DNA from: Pseudoxanthomonas sp. PXM01
Lineage (GTDB): Bacteria; Pseudomonadota; Gammaproteobacteria; Xanthomonadales; Xanthomonadaceae
Assembly (NCBI RefSeq): GCF_014851815.1
Contig: NZ_JACVAJ010000003.1
Span: forward strand, 372,001 to 436,000
Direction: 5' to 3'
DNA: 64,000 bases
The position numbers and the translations under genes were made by a program. Below, in pieces: positions 42,454 to 52,030 of this stretch (its first letter is position 1; each line of letters begins with the position of its first letter). Under the pieces are notes generated by a model that saw nothing but the letters and a program-made list of their open reading frames with translations, ran no database searches and had not been told where the DNA came from.

Positions 42454-45330
42454 ATGAAGACCGCGCGGCTGCACCGGAACTTGCTCTTTTGTAGTGTGGC
42501 CCTGGCTCTGAGCGTGCCGGTCGGCGCGTTGGCCCAGCAGGCGGAGGCCGCGAACGCGGACCCGGCGCCGGCAGGGCAGGAGAGCCAGGGCGATCCCGCC
42601 ACCCTGGATACCGTGGTCGTCACCGGCGTGCGCGGCAGCATGGCGCGTGCCCTCGAACTGAAGCGCGAGTCCGGCACGGTCCAGGATTCGATCAGCGCGC
42701 TGGAACTGGGCAAGTTCCCCGACGACAACGTCGCCGACTCGCTGAGCCATATCACCGGTGTGTCCATCTCGCGCACCGCCGGCGGCGAAGGCCAGAAGGT
42801 CAGCGTCCGCGGCCTTGGGCCCGAGTACACCCTCACGACCTTCAATGGCCGCATCCTCGCCACCGACGGCGCGGGCCGTGATTTCGCCTATGACGTACTG
42901 CCGGCCGACGTGATCAGCGGCGCCGACGTGGTCAAGGGCGCGCAGGCCTCCTTGTCCGAAGGCGCCATCGGCGGCCTGATCAATCTGCGCTCGGCCAGCC
43001 CGTTCGACCAGGACGGTCAGCAGGGCGTCATCCGCCTCGAAGGCGACCGCAACCAGATGTCCGAGTTCAACGGACACAAGTTCTCGGCGACGTACAGCAA
43101 CCTGTTCGCCGATGACACCATCGGCGTCCTGCTCGGCGTGGTGTACGGCGAGCGCAAGGACCGTACCGACATCGCCGGCAACGACGGTGGCTGGAGCCGC
43201 AACGCGGACCCCAACGACGAGAGCTGGCTGTGGGGCAATACCTGGGGCGGCCACATCGACCCCAATGGCAACGGGAATCTGGACGAGGACGAGTACGGCC
43301 TGATCGCGCCGGGCCAGTTCCGCGTCGGTTCGATCCTGGAAGAGAAAAAGCGCCGCGCGCTGTCGGCGAAGATCGAGTGGCGTCCGAGCGACAGCTTCAA
43401 GCTGACCTTCGACGGCCTGAAGACGCGCCTCGATTCGCCGCAGGTCGGCTACCAGCAGTCCTATTACCCCCTGTTCGCGCCGGGACGCTGGTCCGACATG
43501 ACGATCCAGAACGGCATCGTCACCGGTTTCACGATGGACAACCCCGATCCGGAACTGCGCCTCAACCCGGAGCTGCTCAACATGACCGAGCACCGGGTGG
43601 TCGATACCGACCTCTACGGCGCCAACGCCGAATGGCGGGTCAACGACGACCTCACCCTCACGGGTGACGTCTATCGCTCCACCTCGAAGCGCTACTCGGG
43701 CGGCCAGGACACCTATGTGGTGCTGCGCATGAACCAGCCCAACGTCGCACGCATCGAGCTCAGCGGTGGCGCGGTGCCCAACGTCACCGCGGTGTTCGAT
43801 GACGGCCGCCAGCTGGCGAATGGCCTGGCCAACGGGCAGTTCGATGGTTCGGACTTCAATACCCACTACATGGAACTGCGTGGCGACAACATCGTCGACG
43901 AGATCACCGGTGGCACCGTGGGCGGCAAGTGGTTCGTCGGCCGCTTCAACCTGGACGACCTGCACTTCGGTGTCACCGCGACCGACCGCAAGAAGACGCG
44001 CGACCTGATCAACAACACGCTCAACGGCGGTGCGGACTACTACTCCGGCGATTACGCGATCAACGTCGGTGCGCTGGGCGGCAACGTGCTGTCGCATTCG
44101 TTCACGTTGCCGAACTTCATGCGCGGCGTGAGCGCGGACTTCCCGCGGACGTTCCTCGCCTTCGATGTCCCGAACTACCTCAGCCAGCTCGCCGCCTACA
44201 ACGGCAACGCGCGCCCGGGGGGTGGCAACTACGACTTCTCCAATGCGACGCCGCAGTGGAACCCGCTGGAAAGCTACCGCGTCAGTGAGGACACCAAGAC
44301 CGCCTACGTCCAGGCCGACTTCTCCGGCGAACGCTGGAACGCCGACATAGGCGTCCGCTTCGTCAAGACGCGGACCACCTCGCAGGCCTGGGACGCGCCG
44401 ATCCTCAGCATCACCGAGAACGGGGCGTTCAACTACACCGCGAACTACGCCGATCCCACGCAGATCCGCCAGGATGGCGACTACAGCTATCTGCTGCCGT
44501 CGGGCAACTTCACGTGGCGCTTCACCGATGACCTGCAGCTGCGCGTGGGCGCGGCCAGGACGATGGCGCGCCCGCCGGTGGACAAGCTGGCGCCGACCAA
44601 CACCACCGCCAGCGTGTCGTGGGGCGAGTTCACCCAGATCTACGGCGGCAACGTTGACCTGAAGCCGTACGAAGCCAAGCAGGGCGACGTGTCGCTGGAG
44701 TGGTACTTCAGCGAGAACTCGATCTTCAACGTCGCGGTGTTCTACAAGCGCATCGAGAACCAGCTGACGACCAGCTGGGAGCCCGGCCAGGACATCGGCG
44801 TCGGACCGATCCTGCGGCCGGACGGTACCCCGATCGGTACTGCGCCGACCCTGTTCAATGTGCAGCGCCCGATCAACGGCGACTACGCCAAGGTGCGCGG
44901 CATCGAGGCCGGCTTGCAGCATTTCTGGGAGAACGGCTTCGGCTTCCGTGCGCAGTACACGCGCAACTGGTCCAAGAGCTTCGTCGGCGACCAGGAGCGT
45001 CCGCTGGAAGGCATCGCGCCGTCGGTGTACTCGCTGGGCGTGATGTACGAAAAGGGCTCGTGGTCGCTCGGCGCCACTGCCGATCGCACCGATGGCTTCG
45101 TTACCGCCATCAACGTGCTGGGTGAGGGCTACAACGAGCAGGCTGATGCGATCACATGGCTGACGGCACACGTGTCCTACCAGTTCAACGACCGCTTCAC
45201 CCTCTCGCTCGAGGGCAGCAACCTGCTCGACAAGGCGCAGACCTACAGCATCAACGGCAATCCGCTGCAGTCGCAGGGTTACTACCGTTACGGTCGTTCG
45301 CTGAACCTTGGATTGAGCTACCGGTTCTGA
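42454..45330 (+). CDS. TonB-dependent receptor 2 (Xanthomonas/Caulobacter type), predicted GalNAc-glycan importer
   Basis: A 958-residue outer-membrane receptor. The signal peptide ends after ALA (about 26); the TonB box region is LDTVVVTGVRGSMARALELK, then FPDDNVADSLSHITGVSISR and VSVRGLGPEYTLTTFNGR of the plug, which are hallmarks of the TonB-Xanth-Caul subfamily linked to carbohydrate uptake. The barrel ends in SLNLGLSYRF with terminal Phe. Divergent from agaR across the operator cluster, so it is the likely outer-membrane entry for GalNAc-containing oligosaccharides. A perfect terminator follows. Confidence 0.87.
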   Translation: MKTARLHRNLLFCSVALALSVPVGALAQQAEAANADPAPAGQESQGDPATLDTVVVTGVRGSMARALELKRESGTVQDSISALELGKFPDDNVADSLSHITGVSISRTAGGEGQKVSVRGLGPEYTLTTFNGRILATDGAGRDFAYDVLPADVISGADVVKGAQASLSEGAIGGLINLRSASPFDQDGQQGVIRLEGDRNQMSEFNGHKFSATYSNLFADDTIGVLLGVVYGERKDRTDIAGNDGGWSRNADPNDESWLWGNTWGGHIDPNGNGNLDEDEYGLIAPGQFRVGSILEEKKRRALSAKIEWRPSDSFKLTFDGLKTRLDSPQVGYQQSYYPLFAPGRWSDMTIQNGIVTGFTMDNPDPELRLNPELLNMTEHRVVDTDLYGANAEWRVNDDLTLTGDVYRSTSKRYSGGQDTYVVLRMNQPNVARIELSGGAVPNVTAVFDDGRQLANGLANGQFDGSDFNTHYMELRGDNIVDEITGGTVGGKWFVGRFNLDDLHFGVTATDRKKTRDLINNTLNGGADYYSGDYAINVGALGGNVLSHSFTLPNFMRGVSADFPRTFLAFDVPNYLSQLAAYNGNARPGGGNYDFSNATPQWNPLESYRVSEDTKTAYVQADFSGERWNADIGVRFVKTRTTSQAWDAPILSITENGAFNYTANYADPTQIRQDGDYSYLLPSGNFTWRFTDDLQLRVGAARTMARPPVDKLAPTNTTASVSWGEFTQIYGGNVDLKPYEAKQGDVSLEWYFSENSIFNVAVFYKRIENQLTTSWEPGQDIGVGPILRPDGTPIGTAPTLFNVQRPINGDYAKVRGIEAGLQHFWENGFGFRAQYTRNWSKSFVGDQERPLEGIAPSVYSLGVMYEKGSWSLGATADRTDGFVTAINVLGEGYNEQADAITWLTAHVSYQFNDRFTLSLEGSNLLDKAQTYSINGNPLQSQGYYRYGRSLNLGLSYRF

Positions 45331-45354
45331 TTCTCGCTGAGCATCGCGTACCGG

Positions 45355-45376
45355 AAGGGCCCCGACAGGGGCCCTT
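45355..45376 (+). terminator. Terminator after TonB receptor 2
   Basis: A perfect 9-bp stem AAGGGCCCC / GGGGCCCTT with a GACA loop, followed by CCCGTTT, starts 24 nt after the stop. It isolates the aga locus from the next genes. Confidence 0.72.
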
Positions 45377-45438
45377 CCCGTTTGGATCGCGTAGGGACGA
45401 CGACGGCTGCCGAGGAAGGATGCCTGGCACGTCGCGGC

Positions 45439-46329
45439 CTATGTCCGGAGACGGAAGCCGCTTGAGAAGCGTCGCTCGCTGCCGCTGAGGGGGTCGTTGA
45501 ACGAGAGCGTCGTCGCGAGAAGCTGCAGCGGCGACGAATAGTCCCCGGCGGCGCGGTGCTGCACGGCAGGATAGATCGGGTCGTTGGCGATCGGTGCGCC
45601 CAGCGCGGCCATGTGTACGCGCAGCTGATGCTTCCGGCCGGAGACCGGTTTCAGCGCGTAGTGCCAGCGCCGCTCGCCGTGCGTGAGGACATCGATCCGA
45701 GTTTCGCTGTTTGCCGGCCCCTCGATTTCCTGCATCCGGAAGAATGGCTCGCCGGTGACCAGGCGGCTGGCGTGCGTGTACGGAAACGCAAGATCCGGCA
45801 GCGGCGGTGCGATCGCCTCGTAGGACTTTTCGATCCTCCGCTCACGAAACAATGCCTGGTAACGCGCGCGGCTATCCGGATTGGTCGAGAACAGCACGAG
45901 TCCCGCCGTCTCACGATCGAGGCGGTGCAGCGGCGCCAGCGCAGGGTTGCCGGTCCGACGGATCAGCCGCGCCAACAGGGTTTCATGGACATGGGGGCCG
46001 GCGGGTGTCACCGGCAGGAAGTGGGGCTTGTCGGCCACCAGCAGATGGTCGTCCGCATGCACGACGATCTCGTCAAACGGAATCGCCGGCTCGTCCGCCA
46101 CTTCGCGGTAGTAGTGGACCTCGAGGCCCATGCGGTACGCGGTTGACGGCGTCACCGCTCCGCCGGCGCTGTCCAGGACCCGTCCGCGCGCCATTCGTTC
46201 CAGCCACTGCGTGCGCGGCACCGCCGGAAACCGCGCGCACAGACAGTCCAGTACCGTCGTCCATGCCCCGGGAGGCAGCTGCAACGTGCTGGCGGCTACT
46301 CCATCGATACAGGGCGGGCGTTCACTCAC
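45439..46329 (-). CDS. RluA-family RNA pseudouridine synthase
   Basis: A 296-residue enzyme. The catalytic motif is LHRLDRETAGLVLFS (Asp as the nucleophile), preceded by VVHADDHLLVADKPHFLPV and followed by YQALFRERRIEKSYEAI and GRKHQLRVHMAALG. It isomerises uridine to pseudouridine in rRNA or tRNA; the target is not predictable, though the length and N-terminal half are like RluA/TruC relatives without a clear S4 domain. I start it at GTG 46329, since the frame is open far upstream without family similarity and no ATG is near. The ribosome site is weak, so the start is uncertain. Confidence 0.8.
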   Translation of the reverse strand: MSERPPCIDGVAASTLQLPPGAWTTVLDCLCARFPAVPRTQWLERMARGRVLDSAGGAVTPSTAYRMGLEVHYYREVADEPAIPFDEIVVHADDHLLVADKPHFLPVTPAGPHVHETLLARLIRRTGNPALAPLHRLDRETAGLVLFSTNPDSRARYQALFRERRIEKSYEAIAPPLPDLAFPYTHASRLVTGEPFFRMQEIEGPANSETRIDVLTHGERRWHYALKPVSGRKHQLRVHMAALGAPIANDPIYPAVQHRAAGDYSSPLQLLATTLSFNDPLSGSERRFSSGFRLRT

Positions 46330-46452
46330 GTGTATCAGTGTCTCATCTGCGGGGAAGGCAACGGAGAGGACGCGCGTCTGCCTTCGTCGCCGAACCGGTG
46401 CGGGACCTACAATCGCGCTTGCGCCGATCAGTCGGTGGGACAGGAGAAGGGC

Positions 46453-46962
46453 ATGATCGAACTTCCCGTCAGGCATTCGTGCGACCTTTGCGTGGCGGCA
46501 CGGGAAGAGGGGTGGAAGATCATAGAGGAGAGCGAACACACGCTCACCGTGATCAACCCCTGGCAGTTCGAGGTTGGCCAGTGTTGCGTCATCACGCGAC
46601 GGCATGTCGCCACACTGCTCGAGCTTTCCGACCAGGAATGCAGCGCGATACTGGTTTCGGCCAAACGGGTCGCTGCGGCGCTCGTCAGGACGTACCAGCC
46701 CCTCGGACTCCTTACGTTCCAGAACAATGGGGTCTACAGCGGACAGGAGACGCCGCACTTCCATTTCCATGTCGTGCCACGGCAGCCGGGCAGCGACTGG
46801 GGCATCGGACCCCCTCAGCTCGCGACATTCGACGGCGCCGGCCGCCAGAAGGGGACGCCGCACGAGCCGGGTGGCGATGCGGCGCGTCGGAAGCGGGTTC
46901 TGGCCTCCGCCAGGCAGCTTGCCGAGACGGTCAACCTGATCCGTTCGCACCTCCCCCACTAG
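46453..46962 (+). CDS. HIT-family nucleotide hydrolase
   Basis: A 169-residue protein of the histidine triad superfamily. The triad is PHFHFHVVPR (His102, 104, 106); an N-terminal CDLC (Cys10, Cys13) probably binds zinc together with a downstream His, as in HINT/Fhit-like proteins. They hydrolyse or transfer nucleoside phosphoramidates and dinucleoside polyphosphates. ATG 46453 has AGGAGAAGG just upstream. The C-terminal 55 residues beyond the triad are longer than in HINT and of unknown role. It is divergent from the pseudouridine synthase. Confidence 0.85.
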   Translation: MIELPVRHSCDLCVAAREEGWKIIEESEHTLTVINPWQFEVGQCCVITRRHVATLLELSDQECSAILVSAKRVAAALVRTYQPLGLLTFQNNGVYSGQETPHFHFHVVPRQPGSDWGIGPPQLATFDGAGRQKGTPHEPGGDAARRKRVLASARQLAETVNLIRSHLPH

Positions 46963-47000
46963 CTTCGCGAACGTGGGTCTGTCGGGACTTTCGTCAGTAG

Positions 47001-48470
<1,470 letters not shown>

Positions 48471-48471
48471 G

Positions 48472-48822
48472 ATGACGATGTCCTTGCAGAAGATGGCCCC
48501 GGACGCGATGCCGGGCGCGACGATGGATGGCATCTCCCTTGATCAGGACGCGCGCGATGCGATTGCGCGCCTCGGCGAACACGATCTGCAGAAGATCGAT
48601 CGGACGATCCTGTCGTCGCTGGGTCGGGAGTGGAAGAAGGCGGGCTTCATCACCGCAGGCGTGATGATCGCGGCCCCGGACGAGTACGAGGACCTTCCCG
48701 AGATGTTCTACGCCTCCCGGATCCGGTTGCTTGCCGAGGCCTCGCGCATCGAGACGAAAGGCGATGCATCTGCATTGAAGACCTTCGAAATCCGTCTCGC
48801 ACCCGCAACGGGGGTTGCCTGA
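48472..48822 (+). CDS. DUF3658-like protein inside the frm operon
   Basis: A 116-residue cytoplasmic protein. The segment [20 protein letters not shown] and then [21 protein letters not shown] matches my memory of DUF3658, usually the C-terminal half of DUF1835 proteins; here it stands alone. It starts 1 nt after the frmA stop and ends 1 nt before the frmB-type gene, so it belongs to the operon. No catalytic residues are evident. A role in formaldehyde response is suggested only by position. Confidence 0.62.
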   Translation: MTMSLQKMAPDAMPGATMDGISLDQDARDAIARLGEHDLQKIDRTILSSLGREWKKAGFITAGVMIAAPDEYEDLPEMFYASRIRLLAEASRIETKGDASALKTFEIRLAPATGVA

Positions 48823-48823
48823 C

Positions 48824-49660
48824 ATGGCGATCGAGCGCATCGAGCATCGCGCCTGCTTCGGCGGCTGGCAGGACGTCTACGAACATGCGTCGGAAAGCCT
48901 CGGCTGCACGATGCGCTTCGCGGTCTATCTGCCGCCGCAGGCCGAAGGCGGAAAGCTGCCGGTGCTGTACTGGCTGTCGGGCCTGACCTGCACCGAACAG
49001 AATTTCATCACCAAGGCGGGCGCGCAGCGGTACGCCGCCGAGCACGGTGTGATCCTCGTCGCGCCCGACACCAGTCCGCGTGGTGAAGAGGTGGCCGACG
49101 CCGAGGGTTACGACCTGGGCAAGGGTGCCGGTTTCTATGTCGACGCGACGCAGACGCCGTGGTCCGCCCACTACCGCATGTACGACTACATCGTCCATGA
49201 GCTGCCGGCGTTGGTCGAAGCGCACTTTCCGGTGACCGATGCGCGCGCGATCAGCGGACACTCGATGGGCGGACATGGCGCGCTGACCATCGCACTGAAG
49301 AATCCGGGCCGCTACCGCAGCGTCTCGGCGTTCTCGCCGATCGTCGCGCCGTCACAGGTGCCGTGGGGCGAGAAGGCGTTCGGTGCGTATCTCGGGGCCG
49401 ATCGCGAAAGCTGGAAGCAGTACGATGCCGTCGAACTGGTGCGCGGCGCATCGGAGCGGTTGCCGCTGCTGGTCGACCAGGGTGATGCGGACGAGTTCCT
49501 GCAGACCCAGCTCAAGCCGGAACTCTTGCAAGCCGCGGCCGACGCCGTTGGCCATCCGCTGACGCTGCGCCTGCAGCCCGGCTACGACCACAGTTACTAC
49601 TTCATCGCCAGCTTCATCGGCGAGCACATCGTGCACCACGCGAAGGCGTTGAACGCGTAA
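48824..49660 (+). CDS. frmB: S-formylglutathione hydrolase
   Basis: A 278-residue alpha/beta-hydrolase (esterase D family) that splits S-formylglutathione into formate and glutathione, the second step after FrmA. The nucleophile elbow is [16 protein letters not shown]; the N-terminal [11 protein letters not shown] and [16 protein letters not shown] segments, and the Asp/His of QGDADEFL and YDHSYYFI, complete the triad region. Length agrees with the family (about 280). The final gene of the frm operon. Confidence 0.94.
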   Translation: MAIERIEHRACFGGWQDVYEHASESLGCTMRFAVYLPPQAEGGKLPVLYWLSGLTCTEQNFITKAGAQRYAAEHGVILVAPDTSPRGEEVADAEGYDLGKGAGFYVDATQTPWSAHYRMYDYIVHELPALVEAHFPVTDARAISGHSMGGHGALTIALKNPGRYRSVSAFSPIVAPSQVPWGEKAFGAYLGADRESWKQYDAVELVRGASERLPLLVDQGDADEFLQTQLKPELLQAAADAVGHPLTLRLQPGYDHSYYFIASFIGEHIVHHAKALNA

Positions 49661-49710
49661 GGCGGACTCTGGCCCGCCATCCTGATCGTCGGTATGTGCG
49701 GGATGGCGAT

Positions 49711-49728
49711 GGTGGGCCAAGGCCCACC
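49711..49728. terminator. Hairpin between convergent genes (REP-like)
   Basis: GGTGGGCC / GGCCCACC is a perfect 8-bp stem with an AA loop, followed by CTACGAGG. The word, read either way, resembles the GTAGGGTGGGCC palindromes dispersed in Xanthomonadales and pseudomonads. It lies 50 nt beyond frmB and abuts the stop of the next minus-strand gene, so it can terminate either transcript. Confidence 0.6.
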
Positions 49729-50421
49729 CTACGAGGCATCCGCAAGCTCGAAGTCGGTGAAGGCGAAGCGCCCGTCGCGCAATTCGGTGTCGCCCTGCGT
49801 CAGCGTGAGCGGCGCATCGAACATCGGGCCGGCCCAAACACAGGTGTGGAACTCGCCGTTCTCGCCGCAGGGATCGATGCTTGCCGGCAAGGCGTCCCAC
49901 AGCGCGGCATCGAAGGCATGGCCTGCGAAGCGCGCCTCCAGCTGTTGGGTATCCACGCAGCACAGGTGCGCACGCAGGCCGCCCTCGACCATCTCACGTG
50001 CCAGCGCGGCGGTGTCCGCACCGAACAGCGGCGTCATCACGTCCCAGCCGATCTTCGCCAGGTTCTGCACCCTGTAGGCGCGAATGTCTTCCAGGAACAG
50101 GTCGCCGAAGGCCATCGTGCGTAGCGTCGGCCAACGCTGCGCCGCGCGGGCGAGCGCGTCCGTCATCGCACGCTCGTAGTCGTCGTTGGCGCAGCGGGCA
50201 GGAATCATCGCTTCCAGCAGCGGCAGGCCGGTCGCGTGCGCCTGCGCATGCAGCACGCTGCGGCGGATGCCCTGCATCGAGACGCGATCGTAGTCTTCGG
50301 TCACCGTGGTCAGCAGGCCGACCACCTCGACATCATCGCGCTGGCGCAGGGTGTGCAGCGTCCACGCCGCATCCTTGCCGCCGCTCCAGGCGAGCAGCAC
50401 GGGCAGGCGCACGCCGCTCAC
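49729..50421 (-). CDS. Diphthine-ammonia ligase-like ATP pyrophosphatase
   Basis: A 230-residue N-type ATP pyrophosphatase of the DUF71/ATP_bind_4 family. The PP-loop is LLAWSGGKDAAWTLHTL, followed by VVGLLTTVTEDYDRVSMQGI and GDLFLEDIRAYRVQNLAKIG. The eukaryotic relative Dph6 amidates diphthamide, which bacteria lack, so the bacterial substrate is unknown. GTG 50421 overlaps the stop of the upstream gene (GTGA), which supports this start. A conserved C-terminal ENGEFHTCVWAGP segment closes the domain. Confidence 0.83.
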   Translation of the reverse strand: MSGVRLPVLLAWSGGKDAAWTLHTLRQRDDVEVVGLLTTVTEDYDRVSMQGIRRSVLHAQAHATGLPLLEAMIPARCANDDYERAMTDALARAAQRWPTLRTMAFGDLFLEDIRAYRVQNLAKIGWDVMTPLFGADTAALAREMVEGGLRAHLCCVDTQQLEARFAGHAFDAALWDALPASIDPCGENGEFHTCVWAGPMFDAPLTLTQGDTELRDGRFAFTDFELADAS

Positions 50422-50762
50422 GCGGCTGAGACGTCACGAAGTTCCCACGCGTGCCCCGCCAGCAGGCGAAGGCGGTGCTTGAGGACCTGCCCTGGAATGG
50501 ATGACGTGGCCACCAGCAGGATGCTGAGGTCGTCCTGACGTCCGTTCACCGTCGCGCCGTCGTCGACCACGCCGAGGCCGGGGTCGACTTCATCGGGGTC
50601 TTCCTGGCGGGCGCGCCAGCGGTCGAACAGATGGCTGGTGCGCAACGCGTGCTGGAGTTGCGCGGCGAATTCCTCCGCGCCATGCGCGTCGAAACTGAAA
50701 GCCGGATCGCCGCCGCGCGCGCGGCCGGGATCCGGCAGGCTGATGTAGTAACGGACGGCCAT
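50418..50762 (-). CDS. Small protein of unknown function
   Basis: A 114-residue soluble protein without signal peptide or membrane segments. It begins MAVRYYISLPDP and ends in a mixed helical/strand stretch (LSILLVATSSIPGQVLKHRL). No domain is recognised. It is coupled to the ATP pyrophosphatase by GTGA overlap, so it may be its partner. ATG 50762 is chosen over an upstream ATG at 50789, because the extra residues are glycine-rich and unlike a folded start. Confidence 0.6.
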   Translation of the reverse strand: MAVRYYISLPDPGRARGGDPAFSFDAHGAEEFAAQLQHALRTSHLFDRWRARQEDPDEVDPGLGVVDDGATVNGRQDDLSILLVATSSIPGQVLKHRLRLLAGHAWELRDVSAA

Positions 50763-50818
50763 GGCACCCCCGGCAGAAACCTGGGGCATAGCGTTATCCA
50801 CGGCGTGTTATCCCGCCG

Positions 50819-51766
50819 TTATGCCACCTTGAACGGGGCCGGTGGCGCGGCGAAGGCGGCGACCACGGCCCCCTTGCCCACGTTGACCATGCCGGTGAGG
50901 CTCATGACGCTTTCGAACACCTCGACCTTGTTGTTCTCGCAGACATCGCGCAGGCGCTGGTAGCCGGGCAGGGCACGCAGCTCCGACAACTCGCCGCCGT
51001 AGCTCAGGCACACGGTGGGCGTCATCAGTCCGGACATCACGCGGTTGCCGGTGAACTTGAACATCTGCTCCACCGCGTTCTCGAAACCCTTGATCTTCGC
51101 GACCGGCTCGGTGTTTCCCGCATGGCCGTACAGTACGGGCTTGATGTCCAGTGCGCTGCCCAGCGCGGCGCTGAGCAGGCCGACGCTGCGGTCGCCCTTG
51201 GTGCGCGCGCGGTTGCGCAGGTAGTACAGGTCGCGCGGAATCATGTAGCCGTGCGTGTTCTGCGCCAGCTCTTCCAGGCGCACGCGGATCTGCTGCACGC
51301 TGGCGCCGGCGTCGCGCATGCGCACGGCTTCCACCGCGGTGATGCCCTGCGCGGCGAACAGGTTCTGCGTATCGATCACGCGCAGCGCGAACGGCGAGTT
51401 GTGGCCCGCGGCTTGGCGCACCGGCTTGTAGTCGTTGAGGATGGCGAAGCTGGCCTGCATCGCGTTCTCGTGGATGGGCGAGCGCGTCTTGGTGATCGTC
51501 ATGCAGAAGACGTGGTCGTAGTCGATCACCAGCCGGCCCAGGAACAGGTCGCGGATCTGGTTGACGGTGAACGGCGTGGTCTCGGCCTCATGGCCACGTT
51601 CCGCCACGTGCGCATGCAGGAAGCTCAGCGTCGCCTGCTCGTCGCGATGGTCGGCCAGCACGGCCTCGCCGATGCGCACCGTGATCGGCAGGATCACGAT
51701 GTTGTGCTTCTCCAGGAACTCCAGCGGCAGGTCGCACGCCGAATCAACGACTATTCCAATGCGCAT
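50819..51766 (-). CDS. DegV-family fatty-acid-binding protein
   Basis: A 315-residue protein. The DegV core is visible at the start (RIGIVVDSACDLPLEFLEKH, IVILPITVRIGE), with FCMTITKTRSPIHENAMQAS and VIDTQNLFAAQGITAVEA in the middle and DIKPVLYGHAGNTEPVAKI further on. DegV proteins bind fatty acids, in Firmicutes as the FakB part of fatty acid kinase. No FakA is present here, so a different use is likely. ATG 51766 is close to the window's most structured intergenic region (51767-52030). Confidence 0.83.
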   Translation of the reverse strand: MRIGIVVDSACDLPLEFLEKHNIVILPITVRIGEAVLADHRDEQATLSFLHAHVAERGHEAETTPFTVNQIRDLFLGRLVIDYDHVFCMTITKTRSPIHENAMQASFAILNDYKPVRQAAGHNSPFALRVIDTQNLFAAQGITAVEAVRMRDAGASVQQIRVRLEELAQNTHGYMIPRDLYYLRNRARTKGDRSVGLLSAALGSALDIKPVLYGHAGNTEPVAKIKGFENAVEQMFKFTGNRVMSGLMTPTVCLSYGGELSELRALPGYQRLRDVCENNKVEVFESVMSLTGMVNVGKGAVVAAFAAPPAPFKVA

Positions 51767-51865
51767 CTAGCCCCTCCCGGCATTCGTCGCATTTGTATCT
51801 ATCTCCGGAAAACTAGCGGAGAACGGCAGCCAAGTCGCTGGATAAACGCATGAAGTGTGCGGTAC

Positions 51866-51964
51866 GTCACCTTTTTTGTGACTTGAGCGACGGGAGAAAA
51901 CGCGTGCCCCGTCAGATCCTTCTCGGGGTACAGGCCCACAATTTCTGTGCTTCAAGTCACAAAA
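51866..51964 (+). promoter_or_regulatory. Candidate structured leader upstream of diguanylate cyclase
   Basis: TTTTGTGACTTGA (51874-51886) and TCAAGTCACAAAA (51952-51964) form a perfect 13-bp inverted repeat with a 65-nt interior. The interior can fold further: GACGGG / CCCGTC (51889-51894 with 51908-51913), or alternatively CCCCG / CGGGG (51907-51911 with 51924-51928), and CACA / TGTG (51937-51940 with 51946-51949). The left arm also has its own GTCAC / GTGAC partner at 51866-51870. The mutually exclusive inner pairings resemble a switch. It does not match the c-di-GMP (GEMM) consensus I know. It could also be two operator half-sites. Confidence 0.5.
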
Positions 51965-52030
51965 CTACCGAAATCGGGCTTGTTCGATGCCGGGCCCGGC
52001 CCGACACTCGCCGCCAAGGGAAGGGGCGAC

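Noticed and set aside
42307-45171. A 954-codon open frame on the minus strand across the TonB receptor
   Set aside because: Composition is Val/Arg/Ala-rich without motifs, and it is fully antisense to a receptor with clear signature motifs. Similar shadows at 16163-18586 (minus) and 38377-41376 (minus) were left out for the same reason.
51866-51964. GEMM-I c-di-GMP riboswitch upstream of the diguanylate cyclase
   Set aside because: The conserved GEMM words and GNRA-tetraloop receptor arrangement are not visible; only a new-looking structured element is reported.
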